DNA of 64,000 bases from Telopea speciosissima (taxonomy: Eukaryota; Streptophyta; Magnoliopsida; Proteales; Proteaceae): contig NC_057922.1 of assembly GCF_018873765.1 (NCBI RefSeq), positions 12,289,563 to 12,353,562 on the forward strand, written 5' to 3'. Within the stretch, counting starts at the first letter, position 1; every line of letters starts with the position of its first letter. The position numbers and the translations under genes were made by a program. Of this stretch, positions 59,556 through 64,000 are shown one piece after another. The notes below the pieces were generated by a model. The model was not told where the DNA came from and ran no database searches. It saw only the letters and a program-made list of their open reading frames with translations.

Positions 59556-60038
59556 GTAAACAACCAAACAAATGCATTATGAGTTTTGATTGCATATTTA
59601 CACTAGGGTTGTGCCAGGGTCCAAATTGTACGTAACGAATATTCAGAGTAAAACAAAGCAGTACCACAATGCTTGTCATTTCGAACAGATATGATCCGGT
59701 TAACAAATATAGATTTTGCCCAAGCTGAAACATTATTACAAGGGTGAAAAAGAGAATAGATTTGCCGGGAAGAGAGCCCAATTATGGTTAGCGGCTAATA
59801 GTTTGAAAGGTGGGGCTCAAATATTAATGGTTCTTCGGCTTCCAATGCAAAGCCCCATTACTTTAATCCAAAAGGGTCGGAATTCGAAGAGAAGGAAGTG
59901 TTTTCTAGGATTAAAGCAAAAAATTCTCTTACGCATTCGTTTTCTGTGTGTGAGAGAGAGAGAGACTACCTTTTAAAATTCGCATTACACAGATCGTCTT
60001 GCTTCTACAGTTGTCATCTCCATAGTATTTGCCTCAAA
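59556..60038. promoter_or_regulatory. Upstream region of B3 gene D
   Basis: A 480-bp spacer that should hold the promoter and 5' leader. A (GA)n tract lies at 59950-59964. No TATA box could be chosen with confidence. Confidence 0.35.
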
Positions 60039-61593
60039 ATGGAAATTGCTCGGAGTAGACAGAGGAAGAAATCTTTCTTCAAACCCATCTTACCTGATTC
60101 ATTTCATCAACTTGTAATCAAGTCCCTCTCTCTCTCTTTCTCTTCTTGGTTTCAATAGATCTAATTAAGATTGTTAACATGTAAATATATTTGGTCTCAG
60201 GCTATTCCAAAAGCGTTTTTATGTCAGCTAAAAGGTGAGAAGTGTGAAACAGGAGTAGCCATATTGAGGAATCATCATCACCAACACAAATTCTGGCGTG
60301 TGAAGATGAAGGGTTTCAATTTTGATGAGGGTTGGAAGTATTTCGTTCGAGACCTTAATCTTCGTGTTGGGGATTTCTTAGTGTTCAGACATGAAGGTGG
60401 GTTCGTCTTCGATGTTCTGGTGTTCGACCACACAGCATGTGAGAAACATTATCAACATTTTATTGATGTTAATAATAATAAAATGGAAGATCAGACAGGT
60501 GAGAAAGAATACAACAGAGAGAATGAGAAACACATCAATAGTAAGTGTTTTTTTTTTTTTTAAATACATTTTCTTTCCCTGTTTCAGTGTCTGATTACTT
60601 TTTAATTAAGCTTTTCTTGGTATGGTGTTTCGTTTTATGTGGTAGCTACAGCAAATACCGATACCTTTACCAAATGCAGAGTAGAGAACAGTTTTAAGGT
60701 TTCAGTGACGGCAACTAACCTTAAGGAATCTATGATAGTGAGTGTGTCTTATTCTCTTTCTCTCTATTTGTTTTGGTTTGAAAATGTGAGAGTATAGTGT
60801 TTTGTTCAGGAAATTCCTGGGGCCTACGTGAAATCTTCTGGTCTTGAAGGGAAAATCTTTGAAATGATTCTGAAACATGGAAAGGGAAGGTCGTGGTCAG
60901 TTAAACTGAACCATAAAACAAGTGGTCGGGTTTATGCGAGACGAGGTTGGGGAGACTTCATTGTTGCACATCACTTGGCAATAGGAGACACCTGCGTTTT
61001 TAAGCTCATTAACTCAGGGGTTCTGTTAGTAATTAATGGACTCTCTCGATCTCTGTCTCTCTCTTTCTTTCTTTCTTTCTTGCAAATAACTTACAATTCT
61101 TTACTTACTTGGTTCAGATACAAAGGAAGTGCAATGGTGTTTGATGTTACTATATTTCGCTCCAACATTGACAGAAGGTGTTTTAAGTCTACTCTCCACC
61201 CATACAACTTTAAGTTTTCTAAATTGGTATGGTGCTACAGTTCTTTATTAATTAATGAACCAATTTTTTTTTTTTTTGTTTTTTGGGGATCAATCTAAGA
61301 AGTATATGGTTGAGGGACAATGAGTTGTGGTATTGGTTTTACAGCATATTCCAATTAAATTCGCAAGATTGAATAATCTTTTTGGGAGAAACAGCGATGC
61401 GTCTCTGAGAGATAAAAAAGGAAGATCCTGGGAAATGAAACTGATTCACAAGAAGAGCAATGAAGACCGCATCTTCATAAAAGGTGATTTGGTTGAGTTT
61501 TTCTCTGTAAATGACTTGAAGGAAGGAGATACCTGCATTTTTAAAGTCATTTGGAGGGAGAAGATGCAGGTGATGGAGTTCAAATTGCTTTAA
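60039..61593 (+). CDS. REM-type B3 transcription factor gene D, three B3 domains, 6 exons, 359 aa
   Basis: Predicted nuclear DNA-binding protein and the most compact of the cluster. Exons: 60039-60113, 60201-60540, 60646-60737, 60810-61024, 61118-61226, 61345-61593; the 1080-nt frame is open and phases fit. B3-1 is residues about 12-118 (KSFFKPILPDSFHQL; GWKYFVRDLNLRVGDFLVFRH; VFDVLVFDHTACEKHY). B3-2 is about 155-262 (FEMILKHGKGRSWSVKLNH; YKGSAMVFDVTIF). B3-3 is about 265-359 (SDASLRDKKGRSWEMKLIH), ending VMEFKLL. The start MEIARSRQRKKSFFKP fits its paralogues. The exon 4 donor is CT|GTTAGT. No transposon was found in its short introns, in contrast to copies A and B. Confidence 0.88.
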
Positions 61594-62325
61594 ATTAGGT
61601 AATGTAGATTTGGTGCTTCTGTTCTACTAATGTTGGCTTGTTTAAACTCGATCGGATATGTTTTGTTAATAGGATCTGCCTAATTATAGCTTCTTGCAAT
61701 GACAGGACAGCCTTGTTGGCTTATTTCAATTTTCAGCCAAACATAAGGTTGGTGATGTTTTGATTATTGAGGGTAAGTGGCAGTTCTTAAAACTACTTAT
61801 AAATCTAAAGGACTTTGTATTAACCATTTTATGAAACTTGTGATGCTTTAAACTAATAATACTCGTAGAAACTTTTCCATGCAAATTCAAGTCATGAAGT
61901 GAATTTTATAACCAAATATAGAATGATTTGAAAATTTTAATATAATTAGGTGGGCTAATAATTTATTAACAAAAAAAAAGGTTGATAATTACAATTTTTT
62001 TTTTTAATGTTTTAAAATTTAATTTCCCTCTGATATGGAATGATTGGAGTTTAGTGTATCAAAATAAATCATTCTACAAGGCCACTGTACTACCTTTGAA
62101 ACATGTAGGTCTACATGGCCCCTTGGAACTGCTTAGTTAATAACCTTCTTGGTTGGTCATGATGTGGAGTTTTGATGATCCATCTTAACCATATGGCTCA
62201 CATAGCACAATATTTTTGTCAATTACAAATATTTTTGCTATGCATAAGATTCCTGTTTGGGGTTGAAATTTTACAAAGATAAGGGGATTAATTAGTGGGC
62301 TATATTATTAGAGCGATCACAATCA
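61594..62325. other. 3' flank of B3 gene D
   Basis: No gene. It should include the 3' UTR; the rest is AT-rich sequence without recognised elements. Confidence 0.4.
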
Positions 62326-62940
62326 TGTTGAAAGTTAGGATGGAAATAGACACAACCCATTGGTTAATGACAGCAGTAGAACGGAAGCTGCAAACATTGA
62401 CTACTTCACATGGAAACAACAGTCTTTCTTTCTCTCTCAATTCTCAATGTTCTCTATTGATTATTGTGATCTCCAATGGGAGATTATACATATAATACAA
62501 TATGTGGAACTCATATAAACCTAAACAAACTATACAAAACACTGTTAATGGATTGATATCACATGTGATATGGAATCCTATTACAACTCAAAGATAACTT
62601 GTGATAAGGCTATGGACTAAGGAAACCGATCCAATAGTCCAAATCTGTGTACACTTCTATATCGGTTAATACACCCCCTTAAGATAGAAAGTCGTGACCA
62701 CAAATTTTTAGCTTGTAACGTAAGAATTGAAAACTAGAAGTCGTCAATGGCTTGGTGAAGCTAATTCACTTTGGGGGGGATATGAGTAAGATATTAAGTT
62801 GACGATTTGCTATTTGATCACGAACAAAATGGAAATCAATTTGTATATGTTTGTACAAGTGTGGAACACTGGATTAGCAGAGAAGTAGGTGGTGGAGATA
62901 ATAACACACCACAAGATAGGTTGGACCACTCAAAGGGAAA
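62326..62940 (-). mobile_element. Ty1/copia retrotransposon fossil: 3' LTR and adjoining internal end
   Basis: On the minus strand a polypurine tract (AAGGGGG, 62674-62680) is followed at 62673 by TGTATTAACC, the start of an LTR of about 348 bp that ends TTTCAACA at 62326. Upstream of the polypurine tract (62690-62940) lie remains of the end of the polyprotein (HIQIDFHFVRDQ), as in copia elements. The rest of the element and the other LTR are absent. It is broken and truncated. Confidence 0.65.
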
Positions 62941-63051
62941 CTCAGGCCAACATTAATATATGATAGTAATCAAGCATGATCATGCAATCTTAACATAAAT
63001 GCATTGGACATAAAATTTGGCCTTTAGGCTCTATAAACTTAAATATATGGA

Positions 63052-63245
63052 AAAAAGAACACTAACTGGTCATGTGGTTAGCGTGGTTCTTGTACCTAGA
63101 CACAGACCAATGCGCTTGTGCATGAAAAAACTGTTCAGGCCCAAGTGAAATTGAAAATCACATCCAAATCAATGCCTCGATGTGCATTTTCATTAGTTAC
63201 TGTGCTGGTGTAGGGCCTACACTACCAGTTAGCATTCTTTTGCCC
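63052..63245. mobile_element. MITE, GAACACTAACTGGT ends, 194 bp
   Basis: Left end AAAAGAACACTAACTGGT, right end ACCAGTTAGCATTCTTTTG. Related to the element at 40494-40686. Confidence 0.65.
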
Positions 63246-63801
63246 TTAATATATAATACATGAGATGCAAATGCCCTAAAGGCAAAAAATTAGACATTAA
63301 AGCCCATAATTAATACATAAAATATGCATCTCATTCACAATAAGTTAATTTATTCTATCCTCCACAACCATTACCATGCAAAACATGATTATTGTGCATT
63401 AATGTAAAACTAGCACCATGTGGAAGTGAACTTCTAATCCCACATACGCACAATTTCAATGGCATGTTTGTAAATGTAAGCTCTTTACATCTTAGCATGG
63501 GCAAATACACAATTTCTATGGGTCATCTATGGGTCAACAACATATGAGCAAGGGCCTTGGGCTAAATTGAACATAATGAGCCAAAACATAATTAAACTAG
63601 GCTTAAGAATGTAACAATAATTAGGCCTTAAAACATATAACGAAAATAGGCAAAAAAAAAAAAAAAAAAGGCTGCAATGTTTAAAACAAATTCTATTTAA
63701 ATAATAGAATCCAAGCTTAAGCTCAACATACATAGCAGACCTAACATATCTCAGTCATAACAGAAATACCCACAAGGTCCACAACAGTAGAATATAAAAC
63801 C

Positions 63802-63823
63802 CCTTCTACCAAAAAAAAAAAAT
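63802..63823 (+). mobile_element. Minimal LINE-tail insertion (~22 bp) with 12-bp TSD
   Basis: Just CCTTCTACC plus an A-run, between exact copies of gaatataaaacc (63790-63801 and 63824-63835). The non-A part matches the last bases of the 79-bp LINE tail at 54572-54650 (CCTTTTACC). It reads as reverse transcription that stopped almost at once. Confidence 0.6.
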
Positions 63824-64000
63824 GAATATAAAACCTAAGCCCAGACGGCCATACCAAACATTCATCATTTTAAACAAAGTTCAATAACTAAAACCCATCA
63901 ACAGTCATGGTCTTAAAAATAAATTAACAAGGTATGGCACTCAACTAAAGCCCAATACTGTGCAGCCGCTAAATGACATACTTAAAGCCCAACAGAATAT

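Larger units (their letters stand above)
62941..64000. other. Intergenic right edge
   Basis: No gene. Contains a MITE (63052-63245) and a tiny LINE-tail insertion (63802-63823), each listed separately. Confidence 0.45.

Overview
The window is nuclear DNA of a flowering plant. It has long AT-rich intergenic stretches full of small transposons, split genes with GT-AG introns, and B3-domain and pentatricopeptide-repeat (PPR) genes of plant type. It does not look like a grass, but the species cannot be named from the sequence. No tRNA, rRNA, CRISPR or prokaryotic-type feature was seen.

Layout. From 1 to 10 kb there are mostly transposon remains: an hAT-type MITE, a SINE, a Ty3/gypsy fossil, a Pack-MULE carrying a gene fragment, and a tandem duplication. 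A single-exon gene for an acidic/basic protein of unknown function lies on the minus strand at 10.3-11.1 kb. From 11 to 19.5 kb there are MITEs, a LINE-type RNase H fragment and Ty1/copia fossils. A B3 (REM-type) gene with four B3 domains occupies 19.6-23.6 kb on the minus strand, with a stray B3 first exon 2.2 kb upstream of it. At 30.3-32.2 kb is an intronless mitochondrial-type PPR gene. It is followed by a GC-rich leader region and a decayed, intron-containing 3' half of a ribosome-biogenesis RPF1/Brix gene (34.1-36.8 kb). A seven-span membrane protein gene of unknown function lies at 37.1-38.1 kb (minus).

From 39.3 kb to 61.6 kb, four B3 genes stand head to tail on the plus strand. The first is a pseudogene swollen by transposons. 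The second is its intact sister copy. The third has lost its last B3 domain. The fourth is intact with three domains. I worked out all exons by comparing the paralogues with each other. Every B3 domain is cut by a phase-0 intron at the same place, so the genes look like strings of frame-neutral modules that can be gained (four domains in the minus-strand gene) or lost (two in the third plus-strand gene). REM-type B3 proteins are nuclear DNA-binding proteins often expressed in reproductive meristems. That role is family knowledge and is not shown by this sequence.

The most striking material outside the genes is a chimeric Pack-MULE in an intron of the B3 pseudogene. It has perfect 9-bp target duplications and carries a beta-ketoacyl-CoA reductase (KCR1-like) fragment joined to a glycine-rich segment. 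There are also clear nested insertions with readable target-site duplications at 26, 47-48 and 49.5-50.1 kb. CT-repeat tracts recur just inside the 5' ends of the B3 introns. I see no clearly new biochemical system; the interest lies in gene-family and transposon evolution.
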